Shown: positions 30,943 through 39,803, counted from the first letter of the stretch. The stretch is 56,935 bases of DNA from Comamonadaceae bacterium (GCA_947478725.1 CANJWZ010000027.1:1-56935); one strand, 5' to 3'. The notes: generated by a model not told the origin, from the letters alone. Numbers and translations are program-made.

Positions 30943-31383
30943 TTAGTAGCCGCCGCGTCCACCGCCGCCGCCACCACCGTAGCCGCCGCCACCGCCGGAA
31001 CGGCCACCGCCGCCGCCGCCGTAGCCGCCGCCGCCGCCACCGCCACCGCCACCGCCGGAACGGTCACCGCCGCCGCCGCCGCCACCATAACCGCCACCAC
31101 CGCCGCCGAAGCCGCCGGTACGTGGAGGACGAGCTTCCATCGGACGGGCTTCGTTCACAGTGATAGAACGGCCGCCGAGTGACTGGCCATTCATGCCAGC
31201 GATAGCAGCTTGCGCTTCAGCATCGCTGCCCATTTCGACGAAACCAAAGCCCTTTGAACGGCCGGTGTCACGCTCCATCATCACCTTGGCGCTGGTGATG
31301 GAACCAAATTCGCCGAAAGACTGTTGCAAGTCTTCGTCGCGTACGGTGTACGGCAGATTGCCGACATAAAGTTTGTTGCCCAT
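30943..31383 (-). CDS. Glycine-rich RNA-binding protein (single RRM)
   Basis: 146 residues: one RRM at 1-80 with RNP2 KLYVGNLPY and RNP1 SKGFGFVEM, then a tail of more than 50 residues made almost only of Gly with some Tyr, Ser, Arg and Asp. The layout matches bacterial/cyanobacterial Rbp and plant glycine-rich proteins, usually induced by cold. The ATG at 31383 has a GAGGAG ribosome site; the longer frame upstream lacks RRM similarity. GGC/CCG-rich tail DNA is prone to length change. Confidence 0.92.
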   Translation of the reverse strand: MGNKLYVGNLPYTVRDEDLQQSFGEFGSITSAKVMMERDTGRSKGFGFVEMGSDAEAQAAIAGMNGQSLGGRSITVNEARPMEARPPRTGGFGGGGGGYGGGGGGGDRSGGGGGGGGGGGYGGGGGGRSGGGGGYGGGGGGGRGGY

Positions 31384-31684
31384 GGAGGACTCCTCAAAAA
31401 CACATAAAACAAAAAGCGATGGGGTCCCGAAAGCACAACAAACTATAAGTACCGCCGTAGCGCGCGAAACTGACCGATCACCAACTTGTGCAATTAAACA
31501 CTGCACATTCTGATTATTACCGCTAAGCGCGTCCTTGGGGCCTTAAAAAACCGTTATCTCAACAATTTGCTGTTGAAATAGTGGTAATTTGGGGGTTTTG
31601 GCGGCATTTCCTGACAAGAATCCGGTCTGGCCGCTCAAATGGGTCTGAAATCAACCAGGCCAGCCGCACGCTGACCTGCAGCGT

Positions 31685-32011
31685 TTACAGCGGTTGCGAA
31701 GCGATGTCGCTGTTCGCTTCAGCCACGGGCCGAACCGCCCGGTGACCGGGCTTGCTGGTGATCTCAACATAAAACTGGTCCGCGCCGTCCGTGACGAGCG
31801 CATCGACCGCCGACATGATTTCGGCAAGGTGCACTGGCGCGCTTGAGGCATCGCTGATGCCGACCTTGCAGTCGAAGTCCCAAAAGTCAGCGCCTTCGGG
31901 CAGGACTTTGGTGCGTTCGCGTTTGACGTACTTGCGAATGTCATGCTTGCTGGCGTCCAGCAGGCGGTCGCGGTTTTTGCCTTCGATGTTGAGCGTGTAG
32001 GTTTTTTTCAA
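31685..32011 (-). CDS. DUF6172 family protein
   Basis: About 108 residues (KKTYTLNIEGKNRDRLLDAS; HDIRKYVKRERTKVLPEGAD; FWDFDCKVG) of the uncharacterised DUF6172 family. The natural start appears to be a TTG at 32011, directly before KKTYTL, because the longer in-frame sequence upstream overlaps the previous gene in another frame and is not family-like. Likely coupled to the small gene ending at 32029. Function unknown. Confidence 0.75.
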   Translation of the reverse strand: MKKTYTLNIEGKNRDRLLDASKHDIRKYVKRERTKVLPEGADFWDFDCKVGISDASSAPVHLAEIMSAVDALVTDGADQFYVEITSKPGHRAVRPVAEANSDIASQPL

Positions 32012-32028
32012 ACGGTGCTCAAGTGACT

Positions 32029-32283
32029 TCAGGTTTTGGCGCCAGCGGCCTGGGCGGCCAAGGTGGCGTCCAGCTCTTTGCACGACGGTGCACAAACGGC
32101 CTGCGACTTGCCCAGCACCTTGCGCGTGCCCATCAGTGAGCGGGCGCGGTGCTTGCCGCACATGAAGCAGGACATGGTCGCCGCACCAAACGAGGTGGTA
32201 GCGGCAAACGGGGAACCCGAAACTTTAGATTTGTAGCGCAAACCGTCAGCGAGTACAGCGGTTTTGGCGTCAGCTCTTGCCAT
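32029..32283 (-). CDS. Conserved hypothetical protein with CxxC motif
   Basis: 84 residues; contains CFMCGKHRAR and a later AVCAPSC, which could form a small metal site. ATG has an AGGAAAG ribosome site. It precedes the DUF6172 gene on the same strand, 17 bases away, suggesting a two-gene operon. Family not recognised. Divergent from yggX; the 240 bases between them hold no gene. Confidence 0.6.
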   Translation of the reverse strand: MARADAKTAVLADGLRYKSKVSGSPFAATTSFGAATMSCFMCGKHRARSLMGTRKVLGKSQAVCAPSCKELDATLAAQAAGAKT

Positions 32284-32524
32284 GTTGTATGTCTTTCCTG
32301 GGTTGGGTGATGGTGGGCATGCTTGCGGGCCATGTCCGGTTCGGGAAGGCCGCTTGCGAGGATGTCATTCCTTGCAGCGTGCTCTTATTGAGTCCAACAA
32401 CGCTCTATTTTACAGCCAACGGTGCCAGCCTGCATTTGAGGGCAAATCGGGCCACGGACTGGGGGCCACAAAATATTGCTAAAGTCGTGTGAATTTCAAA
32501 AAACACACACCCGAAAGTAATCTC

Positions 32525-32797
32525 ATGGCACGTTTAGTGAAATGCATCAAGCTTGGCGTTGAGTCTGAAGGCCTGGACTTACCGCCCTACCCAGGCCCGC
32601 TGGGCAAGCGCCTGTGGGAAGAGGTCAGCAAGCAGGCTTGGGCCGACTGGATGAAGCAGCAAACCATGCTGGTCAATGAAAACCGCCTGAACCTGGCTGA
32701 CCAGCGCGCGCGCCAGTACCTGGCCCGGCAGATGGAAAACCATTTCTTTGGCAGCGGCGCAGACGTGGTGCAGGGCTACACGCCGCCACCGGCCTGA
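32525..32797 (+). CDS. yggX: Fe(2+)-trafficking protein YggX
   Basis: 90-residue protein starting [20 protein letters not shown], with the single conserved Cys7 and [20 protein letters not shown]. Protects iron-sulfur clusters against oxidative damage. Length and sequence match the family exactly. The in-frame mnmC-like ORF starts 15 bases after its stop. Confidence 0.96.
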   Translation: MARLVKCIKLGVESEGLDLPPYPGPLGKRLWEEVSKQAWADWMKQQTMLVNENRLNLADQRARQYLARQMENHFFGSGADVVQGYTPPPA

Positions 32798-32812
32798 CCC
32801 GGCACTTGCCGC

Positions 32813-34480
32813 TTGCAGGCCACGACGCATCTGGAGATTGGCGCTAGCGACAGCCAGCATTTTTTATGTGCCTGGCAGGCCTGGCGGGCCAACCCGCAGC
32901 GCCTGCGCATGCTGCATTACGTGGCGCTTTGTAGCGACGGTTACCAGAGTTCCCCAAGCGATGCCGACCTGAAGCCACTGACAGAACAGCTGGACGCGCA
33001 GCTTTGGGGCCTGTTGCCGGGTTTTCACCGTCTGGTGTTTGAAGATGGCCAGGTGCTGCTGACGCTTTGCGTGGGCGAGTTCCAGACGCTGCTCAAGCAG
33101 CAGCAATTTGAGGCGGACTCGGTGTTTTTGCACACGGCAGCACTGGCTGGCCTGGACACGCTTTACACCGTCAAAGCCATTGCCCGCCGGTGCCAGCGCG
33201 GCACAGTTTTGACCGCGTCGCCTCCTGATTTTTCAGGGCAGGACGCTTTAGGCGCAGCATTGAAACAATGCGGGTTTGACATCACCCAACCAGACGGTTG
33301 CCATGCGGTTTACAACCCGGCCTGGCGCTCCAAAAAATCATCTGCCGCCGTTCAGCCTGGGGCCTGTGTGGTGGTGGGCGCCGGCCTGGCCGGTACGGCG
33401 GTGGCCAGCAGTCTGGCGCGGCGCGGCTGGGCTGTCACGGTGTTGGATGGCGCCCAACAGCCCGCCAGCGGCGCGTCCAGCCTGCCTGCGGGCCTGCTGG
33501 TGCCGCACACCTCGCCAGACGACAGCCCCCTGTCGCGCCTGTCACGCTGCGGGGTGCGCATCACCTTGCAGCAGGCACGCGCCGTTTTGAAGCACGGCAC
33601 CGATTGGGGCCACACCGGTGTGTTGCAGCGCGACCTGGACGGCTCGCTGCATCTGCCGTCAAGCTGGGCACATGATCAGCCGGCAGCCAGCGACTGGTGC
33701 TGTCGCGCCTCGCCCAGAACCTTGGCAGCGGCAGGCTTGCCAACCGACAGCCCAGCCCTGTGGCACGCGCAAGCTGGCTGGGTCAAACCGGCAGCGCTGG
33801 TCCGGGCTTGGCTGGCTGCGCCGGGCGTTGTGTGGCGTGGTGATGCAGAAGTGGCGCAATTGAACGCCTCCACCGAAGTTGGTGGCGGCTGGCAGTTGCT
33901 GGACGCCACTGGCCAGTTGCTGGCCGAGGCAGACCTGGTGGTGTTCAGTGCAGGCTATGCCAGCCAGGCTTTGGCCAAGGCGGCGGGTGTAGCAGCGCCT
34001 GATTTGCAGGCCATTCGCGGTCAGGTCAGCGTCGGTTTGCAAGCCGATTCAGACCCGCTACCGCCCTTTCCTGTCAATGGCCACGGCGGGCTGATACCGG
34101 CCGTCACGACACCAGACGGACCTCTGTGGCTGATGGGAGCCAGTTACGAGCGTGACGCGATGCAGCCAGCCGTCAAACAACCAGACCACGCCGACAACCT
34201 GAGCCGCCTGCAAACCCTGCTGCCCCACGCGGCTGATGCGCTGAGCGATCAATTCAGCCCTGAACGGGCCCAAGGCTGGGCCGGCATACGCTGCGCCACC
34301 CCCAACCGCCTGCCACTGGTCATGCCGCTTCATGCGGCAACTTTGTGGCTGTGTACTGGCATGGGTTCGCGCGGTTTGAGCTTTGCGGCTTTGTGCGGCG
34401 AGCTGCTGGCGGCGCAGCTGCATGGCGAGCCGCTTCCGGTGGAAAAGCGGCTGGCAGTGTCGATGCAGCAGATCAAATAA
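32813..34480 (+). CDS. mnmC: MnmC-like FAD oxidoreductase with degenerate, truncated MnmD domain
   Basis: In E. coli MnmC the N-terminal MnmD half methylates and the C-terminal FAD half oxidises intermediates of mnm5s2U34 in tRNA. Here the FAD half is complete: VVVGAGLAGTAVASSLARRG with GxGxxG at 189-194, GASSLPAGLLVPH, and a C-terminal CTGMGSRGLSFAALCGELLA. The N-terminal half is recognisable (LLPGFHRLVFEDGQVLLTL) but lacks about 60 leading residues, the SAM motif is replaced by LEIGASDSQHFL, and the catalytic DGFxPxxNPxMW loop reads HTAALAGLDTLY. Start is probably the TTG at 32813; a later ATG exists at 32909. Confidence 0.85.
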   Translation: MQATTHLEIGASDSQHFLCAWQAWRANPQRLRMLHYVALCSDGYQSSPSDADLKPLTEQLDAQLWGLLPGFHRLVFEDGQVLLTLCVGEFQTLLKQQQFEADSVFLHTAALAGLDTLYTVKAIARRCQRGTVLTASPPDFSGQDALGAALKQCGFDITQPDGCHAVYNPAWRSKKSSAAVQPGACVVVGAGLAGTAVASSLARRGWAVTVLDGAQQPASGASSLPAGLLVPHTSPDDSPLSRLSRCGVRITLQQARAVLKHGTDWGHTGVLQRDLDGSLHLPSSWAHDQPAASDWCCRASPRTLAAAGLPTDSPALWHAQAGWVKPAALVRAWLAAPGVVWRGDAEVAQLNASTEVGGGWQLLDATGQLLAEADLVVFSAGYASQALAKAAGVAAPDLQAIRGQVSVGLQADSDPLPPFPVNGHGGLIPAVTTPDGPLWLMGASYERDAMQPAVKQPDHADNLSRLQTLLPHAADALSDQFSPERAQGWAGIRCATPNRLPLVMPLHAATLWLCTGMGSRGLSFAALCGELLAAQLHGEPLPVEKRLAVSMQQIK

Positions 34481-34482
34481 CC

Positions 34483-34540
34483 GCTATAAAATCAGGAGCT
34501 ACTGGCTCACGTATTTATTGGTCTAAAGACCGATTTGACT
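34483..34540 (+). repeat. Family-2 repeat downstream of mnmC
   Basis: GCTATAAAATCAGGAGCTAC, TGGCTCACGTATTTATTGG, TCTAAAGACCGATTTGAC; begins two bases after the mnmC stop, same orientation. Best preserved copy together with 52410 and 19773. Confidence 0.65.
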
Positions 34541-34599
34541 CGCAGAATCGCTTCAGGCCTGTGTTGGCTTTTGGCGAGCGTCTTCAGGCGTGTTTGGCC

Positions 34600-35811
34600 T
34601 TATTTCATCGCCTCGGCCGGCCGGCGCGCCTTCACATACGCGTCACTTGGCAGATACGCCTTGCCGTCGGCGTAACGCCAATGCACCATCGTGCCCTTGT
34701 TGCCGCGCACGTCGAGCTTGCCAACGTACGCGCCCATGGTCGATTGATGGTCAATCGCGCGGAACTCGGCTGGGCCGAACGGTGTGGAGAACTTCAGGCC
34801 GCGCAAGGCTATGACGAGCTTTTCGTTGTCGGTTGAGTTGGCTTTTTTGATGGCCGCAAAAATCGCCTGCATGGTGGCGTAACCCACCACCGAGCCGACT
34901 TTGGGGTACTCGTTAAAGCGGCGGTAGTAGTTGGCCGCAAAACTGGCGTGCTCGCGTGAGTCGATCTGGTCCCAGGGGTAGCCGGTGACGATCCAGCCCT
35001 TGGGTGTTTCATCTTTCAGCACCTCAAGGTATTCAGGCTCGCCTGACAGCAGCGACACCACCGGCGTTTTCGGGAAGATGCCGCGCTGGTTGCCTTCACG
35101 CACCAGCTTGGCCAGATCTGCGCCAAAGGTCACATTGAAAATCGCGTCGGGCTTGCTTTGCAGGGTCGCTTGCAGCGTGGTGCCGGCATCGAGCTTGCCC
35201 AGGGCGGGCCACTGTTCGCCGACAAACTCCACGTCAGGCCGTTTGGCCTTGAGCAGCTCTTTAAAACTGGCCACGGCGCTTTGACCGTACTCATAATTGG
35301 GCGCGATGGTAGCCCAGCGCTTGGCGGGCATCTTGGCGGCTTCTTCAACCAGCATGGCGGCCTGCATATAGGTGCTGGGGCGCAGGCGGAAGGTGTAGCG
35401 GTTGCCTTTTTCCCACACGATGGCGTCAGCCAGTGGCTCGCTGGCAATGAAGACGCGCTTGTTTTTTTGTGCATGGTCGGCCAGCGCCAAACCAACGTTG
35501 GACAAAAACCCGCCCGCCAGCACATCGACTTTTTCTTTCGATGTCAGTTCGATCGCGTGGCGCAGTGCTTCTTCTGGCTTGCCGGCATCGTCACGGGCAA
35601 TCACCTCCACCTTGCGGCCCAGCAAACCGCCTGCCGTGTTGATCTCTTCAACGGCAAGTTGCCAGCCGTTGCGGTACGGGAGCGTGAACTGCGCAATGGT
35701 CGAATAGCTGTTGATCTCGCCAATCTTGATGGGGGCCGTGTCTGCGCTATGGGCCATGACGGCGACAGCCGACAGGGCAGCCAGCAACAGCGTGCGTTTT
35801 TTCAATATCAC
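34600..35811 (-). CDS. ABC transporter substrate-binding protein, branched-chain amino acid type
   Basis: About 403 residues, Peripla_BP_6 (LivJ-like) fold: signal peptide LKKRTLLLAALSAVAVMAHSA, then IKIGEINSYSTIAQFTLPYRNG, EEINTAGGLLGRKVEVIARDDAGKPEEA and TPKGWIVTGYPWDQID. The GTG at 35811 is chosen as start because a GGAGA site precedes it and the signal peptide begins there. No permease or ATPase genes are adjacent, so it is an orphan receptor; ligand unknown. Confidence 0.85.
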   Translation of the reverse strand: MILKKRTLLLAALSAVAVMAHSADTAPIKIGEINSYSTIAQFTLPYRNGWQLAVEEINTAGGLLGRKVEVIARDDAGKPEEALRHAIELTSKEKVDVLAGGFLSNVGLALADHAQKNKRVFIASEPLADAIVWEKGNRYTFRLRPSTYMQAAMLVEEAAKMPAKRWATIAPNYEYGQSAVASFKELLKAKRPDVEFVGEQWPALGKLDAGTTLQATLQSKPDAIFNVTFGADLAKLVREGNQRGIFPKTPVVSLLSGEPEYLEVLKDETPKGWIVTGYPWDQIDSREHASFAANYYRRFNEYPKVGSVVGYATMQAIFAAIKKANSTDNEKLVIALRGLKFSTPFGPAEFRAIDHQSTMGAYVGKLDVRGNKGTMVHWRYADGKAYLPSDAYVKARRPAEAMK

Positions 35812-35997
35812 GGTTTTCTCCAAAAGTAACAGGGGCAACGCAGCAGGCGGCCAATCGTTTGCCATGCGCCAGAGTGTCGCACTGTATCAGCGTCACAGGA
35901 CCCATGCACCGATGCGCGGTATGAAAATCAAGAACAGATGAAATACAGATTTCGCGGCGCAGCGGCCAAACCCCGGCAAACCCCCATGAACACTGTT

Positions 35998-36038
35998 GAA
36001 TAAGCTTATTCGAATAAGAGAACAACGAAACTGTTGTT
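35998..36038. promoter_or_regulatory. Stacked palindromes upstream of the sulfur operon
   Basis: Three alternating heptamers, GAATAAG (35998-36004), CTTATTC (36005-36011) and GAATAAG (36012-36018), create two overlapping 14-bp palindromes. Next to them AACAAC (36021-36026) and GTTGTT (36033-36038) form another inverted repeat with a 6-base centre. All lie 35-75 bases before the first gene of the cys operon; a regulator binding region is inferred. Confidence 0.45.
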
Positions 36039-36073
36039 TGTGTTTATATGCAAAACACCTACATTGCACCGTC

Positions 36074-36877
36074 ATGCAGGAATTCATCCCCCACTTTGCC
36101 TTCATATTTGCCGGTTTTGCCGTCGGCCTTGTCGTGGGCCTGACCGGCGTGGGCGGCGGCTCGCTGATGACGCCGCTGCTGATCTTCGTCTTTGGCATCA
36201 AGCCGCACCTGGCCATTGGCACCGACTTGCTGTTTGCAGCGTTCACCAAAATGGGCGGCACCGTGAGTCTGGCGCGGCACCGGCTGATCGACTGGCGCGT
36301 GGTGGGCCAGGTGGCGCTCGGCAGCGTACCGGCCACGCTCATCACGCTGCAAGTGCTCAAAGCCCTTGGACCGGCCAACCCGGCGACCCAACATGTGATG
36401 ACGTCAACGCTGGGTGTGGCGCTGCTGCTGACAGCCGTGGCCACCCTGTACAAGGCGGTGCGCGGCAAGTCTGCCCCGCGCCAGATTGCGCCTGAGCAAC
36501 TGGCCGCCGCCACCCAGGCGCGTCACTGGGCCTTGCCGGTGCTGTTTGGCGCGGTGATTGGCACGCTGGTCACCCTCACATCGGTCGGTGCAGGCGCCAT
36601 TGGCGTGATTGTGCTGATGCTGCTTTACCCCGCCCTGCCCCTGCCGCGCATTGTGGCGGCAGACATCGCCCATGCCGTCCCGCTCACCCTTGTCGCGGGC
36701 ATGGGCCATGCATGGATGGGCTCGGTCGACTGGATGCTGCTTGCTAAACTGCTGGCCGGGTCGATTCCGGGCATTTGGCTCGGCACCCTGCTGATGAGAA
36801 AAACCCCAGACCGGGTAATTCGCTCCCTTTTGTCCGTGCTGCTGGCCTACGCCGGACTCAAATTGATTGCCATTTAA
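36074..36877 (+). CDS. TSUP family sulfite/sulfonate transporter (TauE/SafE)
   Basis: 267-residue membrane protein with about eight helices and the duplicated TSUP motif: GLVVGLTGVGGGSLMTPLLI near the start and IGTLVTLTSVGAGAIGVIVL in the second half. In this position, just before cysI (7 bases), it most likely moves sulfate, sulfite or a related anion. The ATG at 36074 is chosen as the family start. Confidence 0.88.
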   Translation: MQEFIPHFAFIFAGFAVGLVVGLTGVGGGSLMTPLLIFVFGIKPHLAIGTDLLFAAFTKMGGTVSLARHRLIDWRVVGQVALGSVPATLITLQVLKALGPANPATQHVMTSTLGVALLLTAVATLYKAVRGKSAPRQIAPEQLAAATQARHWALPVLFGAVIGTLVTLTSVGAGAIGVIVLMLLYPALPLPRIVAADIAHAVPLTLVAGMGHAWMGSVDWMLLAKLLAGSIPGIWLGTLLMRKTPDRVIRSLLSVLLAYAGLKLIAI

Positions 36878-36884
36878 TTCAACC

Positions 36885-38705
36885 ATGTACCAATACACCG
36901 ACTTTGACCGTCAATTTGTGCGCGCTCGCGCCAGCCAGTACCGCGACCAGCTCACGCGCTGGCAAGCTGGGCAATTGCCTGAGGAGGAATTTCGCCCGCT
37001 GCGCCTGCAAAACGGCTGGTATGTACAGCGCTATGCGCCCATGCTGCGGGTGGCCGTGCCTTATGGTGAACTGAACGCAGCGCAGCTGCGTGTGCTGGCT
37101 ACCATTGCGCGTGACTACGACCAACCCAACGACGCGCTGTTCAAGGGCGCGCAGGCGGCGCAAGACAAGCTGGGCGAGATTCCTTTAGCCCATGGCGCGT
37201 CGGTCAAAACCCATCTGACCAAAGGCTACGCCCACTTCACCACACGCCAGAACGTACAGTACAACTGGATTCCGATCGACAAATCAGCCGACGTGATGGA
37301 CCTGCTGGCCAGCGTCAACATGCACGGCATTCAGACCAGCGGCAACTGCATTCGCAACATCACCAGCGACGAGCGTGCCGGCATTGCCGCCGATGAGCTG
37401 GCAGACCCGCGCCCCTTTGCCGAAATCATGCGCCAGTGGAGCACGCTGCACCCCGAGTTCGCATTTTTGCCGCGCAAGTTCAAAATCGCGATCACCGGCG
37501 CGCTGGAAGACCGCGCCGCTACCGCCTGGCACGATGTCGGCCTGCACATGGTCAAGAGTGCTGATGGTCTGTTGGGTTTTAAAGTGCTGGTGGGCGGCGG
37601 CATGGGCCGCACACCGATTGTGGCCAGCACCATCCGTGAATTTTTACCCTGGCACCAGATTCTCAATTACCTGGAAGCCATCGTTCGCGCCTACAACCGT
37701 TTTGGCCGCCGCGACAACATCTACAAGGCGCGCATCAAGATTTTGGTCAAGGCTGAAGGCCAGTCTTTCTTTGACCAGGTCGAAGCCGAGTACAAAGACA
37801 TCGTTGAGATCGATGGCGCGCCGCACACCATCACCCAGGCCGAGCTGGACCGGGTGTCTGCGTCTTTCGTCGCACCCGACCTGAGCTGCAACCGCAGCGA
37901 TGCCGATGCCAAAATAGCCAACATCTTGCGCGCCGCAGCTGAGGACGATGTCGAGTTTGGGCGCTGGCTTCAGCAAAACGTTGCCCCGCATAAAAACCCG
38001 GACTTGCGCATCGTCACGCTGTCGTTCAAGCGTCTGGGCCAGGCACCCGGCGACGCCACCGCTGACCAATTAGACCTGGCCGCAGACTTGGCTGACCACT
38101 TTTCAGCCGGTGAGGTGCGTGTCACGCACGACCAAAACCTGGTGCTGCCCTGGGTCCGCTGCGACCAGCTGCCCGAGCTGTGGAAGGCGGCCCGCAAAGC
38201 CGGTTTTGCACGCCCCAACATTCGCCTGCTGACCGACATGATCGCCTGCCCTGGCGGCGATTTTTGCAGCCTGGCCAATGCGCGCAGCCTGCCGCTGGCC
38301 GAGGCCATCACACGCCGCTACCAAGACCTTGATGAGCTGCACGACCTGGGCGAGATTGACCTGCACATCAGCGGCTGCATCAATTCTTGCGGCCACCACC
38401 ACAGCGGCCACATCGGCATTCTGGGCGTCGATAAAGACGGCAAAGAGTGGTACCAGATCACCCTGGGTGGCTCTGACGGCTCCGCACTGTCTGGCGCACC
38501 AGCACTGGGCAAGGTGGTTGGCCCGTCGTTTTCAGCCGCTGAAGTGCCGGATGTGATTGAGGCTGTGCTCGGTGTGTACCGCGACCAGCGCCTGGCCAAC
38601 CAGTCAGAGACGTTTATCGATGCGCTGCGCCGCCTGGGAAGCGAGCCCTTCAAGCTGGCGGCCAACAGCGTGCGTCACCCGGCACAACAGGAAGAGACCC
38701 TTTGA
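36885..38705 (+). CDS. cysI: Sulfite reductase hemoprotein (nitrite/sulfite reductase family)
   Basis: 606 residues. Reduces sulfite to sulfide with six electrons at a siroheme coupled to a 4Fe-4S cluster. Cluster ligands are C455 and C461 (CPGGDFC) and C498 and C502 (CINSC); two ferredoxin-like half domains surround them. No flavoprotein partner gene (cysJ) is nearby, so ferredoxin probably donates electrons, in line with fdxA and a ferredoxin reductase downstream. Start MYQYTDFDRQF at 36885. Confidence 0.94.
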   Translation: MYQYTDFDRQFVRARASQYRDQLTRWQAGQLPEEEFRPLRLQNGWYVQRYAPMLRVAVPYGELNAAQLRVLATIARDYDQPNDALFKGAQAAQDKLGEIPLAHGASVKTHLTKGYAHFTTRQNVQYNWIPIDKSADVMDLLASVNMHGIQTSGNCIRNITSDERAGIAADELADPRPFAEIMRQWSTLHPEFAFLPRKFKIAITGALEDRAATAWHDVGLHMVKSADGLLGFKVLVGGGMGRTPIVASTIREFLPWHQILNYLEAIVRAYNRFGRRDNIYKARIKILVKAEGQSFFDQVEAEYKDIVEIDGAPHTITQAELDRVSASFVAPDLSCNRSDADAKIANILRAAAEDDVEFGRWLQQNVAPHKNPDLRIVTLSFKRLGQAPGDATADQLDLAADLADHFSAGEVRVTHDQNLVLPWVRCDQLPELWKAARKAGFARPNIRLLTDMIACPGGDFCSLANARSLPLAEAITRRYQDLDELHDLGEIDLHISGCINSCGHHHSGHIGILGVDKDGKEWYQITLGGSDGSALSGAPALGKVVGPSFSAAEVPDVIEAVLGVYRDQRLANQSETFIDALRRLGSEPFKLAANSVRHPAQQEETL

Positions 38706-38720
38706 CCAAGGCCTTGTCTA

Positions 38721-38775
38721 CTATGAAATTAATAGCTGCTCCCTTATATATTCGCGGGCCTGAAGGCCAAAATTC
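38721..38775 (+). repeat. Family-2 repeat forming the 5' end of the DUF934 gene
   Basis: AATTAATAGCTGCTCCC, TTATATATTCGCGGGCCTG, AAGGCCAAAATTC align with other family-2 copies. It starts 16 bases after the cysI stop and contains the DUF934 start codon. Confidence 0.55.
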
Positions 38776-39124
38776 TTCCTCAAAAAGCATCCAGATCGCC
38801 AACTCGGACGACCCGCGCGATGTGCCCTTGGCCGGGGTTGAACGTATTGAGCTGAACTTCCCCAAATTCACCGACGGCCGCGCTTTCAGCCAGGCGTTTT
38901 TGCTCAGCCGACGCCTGGGCTTCAAAGGCGAGATTGTGGCCACAGGCGACGTGTTGATTGACCAGCTCGCACAAATGCAGCGCAGCGGTTTTACAGCCGC
39001 CGTGTTGCGTGAGGACCAGCCGCTAGATGTCGCAGAGCGCGTGCTGGCAGCCTACCCCGGCTTTGATGTGGGTGCGTATCAGGGCGACGCGGTGCATGTC
39101 AGCCCCCATTTTGTGGCGGCTTGA
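38723..39124 (+). CDS. DUF934 protein of the sulfate assimilation operon
   Basis: 133 residues; the core VERIELNFPKFTDGRAFSQAF, LSRRLGFKGEIVATGDV and QRSGFTAAVL is diagnostic for DUF934, found between cysI and cysH in many beta-proteobacteria. Role unknown, presumably an accessory of sulfite reductase. ATG at 38723 is the first in frame; a TTG at 38702 overlapping the cysI stop is an alternative. The first ~18 residues (MKLIAAPLYIRGPEG...) are encoded by a family-2 repeat and the N-terminus is shorter than usual. Confidence 0.87.
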   Translation: MKLIAAPLYIRGPEGQNSSSKSIQIANSDDPRDVPLAGVERIELNFPKFTDGRAFSQAFLLSRRLGFKGEIVATGDVLIDQLAQMQRSGFTAAVLREDQPLDVAERVLAAYPGFDVGAYQGDAVHVSPHFVAA

Positions 39125-39125
39125 C

Positions 39126-39764
39126 ATGAAGGGCGTCAGTCCAACGGCGATGGAGCTCGCACACATCAACGCAGAGTTGGGCCGCAATGCGCAAGGCCTG
39201 GTGGACTGGGCTGTGGGATTGAACCAGCCGGCCATCATCACCACCAACTTTCGCCCCTTTGAAGCTGTCATTCTGCACATGGTGACGCGCGCCCATCCCG
39301 CAGTACCGGTAGTCTGGATGGACAACGGCTACAACACCGAAGCCACCTACCGTTTTGCCGACGAAGTCACACAACTGCTCGGCCTTAGCCTGCACATCTA
39401 CCTGCCGCGCCGCTCGCGTGCGCACCGCGAGGCGGTAGAAGGTGCAACGCCAGCACTCGACGACCCGCGTCATGCCGCCTTCACTGCCGAGGTCAAGCTC
39501 GAGCCCTTTACCAGAGCCCTGCGCGAGACCGCGCCCACCGTCTGGTTTACCGCCCTGCGCGCCACCGACACCGCCGTGCGCGCCCAGATGGAGCCGGTCA
39601 GCATCAACCCTGATGGCCTCATCAAAGTCGCGCCCCTGCTGCACTGGTCGTCAAAAGACCTGCACGACTACTGCGAGATTCACGGCCTGCCCAACAACTT
39701 TGACTACTTTGACCCCACCAAAGGTGAAGACAACCGCGAATGCGGACTGCATCTTTCGCATTGA
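39126..39764 (+). CDS. cysH: Phosphoadenylyl-sulfate (PAPS) / adenylyl-sulfate reductase
   Basis: 212 residues, PP-loop reductase fold with PAIITTNFRPFEAVILHMV, VWMDNGYNT and the catalytic cysteine C206 in ECGLH near the C-terminus. The CC..CxxC ligands of 4Fe-4S APS reductases are absent (the matching part reads WFTALRATDTAVRAQMEP), which by family rules points to PAPS rather than APS as substrate. It begins one base after the DUF934 stop. No APS kinase gene (cysC) occurs in the window. Confidence 0.9.
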   Translation: MKGVSPTAMELAHINAELGRNAQGLVDWAVGLNQPAIITTNFRPFEAVILHMVTRAHPAVPVVWMDNGYNTEATYRFADEVTQLLGLSLHIYLPRRSRAHREAVEGATPALDDPRHAAFTAEVKLEPFTRALRETAPTVWFTALRATDTAVRAQMEPVSINPDGLIKVAPLLHWSSKDLHDYCEIHGLPNNFDYFDPTKGEDNRECGLHLSH

Positions 39765-39803
39765 ATTTTTCGCTGATTTTCTGCACATCCCAAAAGCCCC
39801 CCC

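Noticed and set aside
30950..31110. Regular short repeats that might be taken for a CRISPR or microsatellite array
   Set aside because: They are glycine codons of the RRM protein tail; no spacers or cas genes are present.
34601..34900. Terminal plus-strand frames opposite the amino-acid receptor gene
   Set aside because: Mirror frames of the receptor; no similarity to any family.
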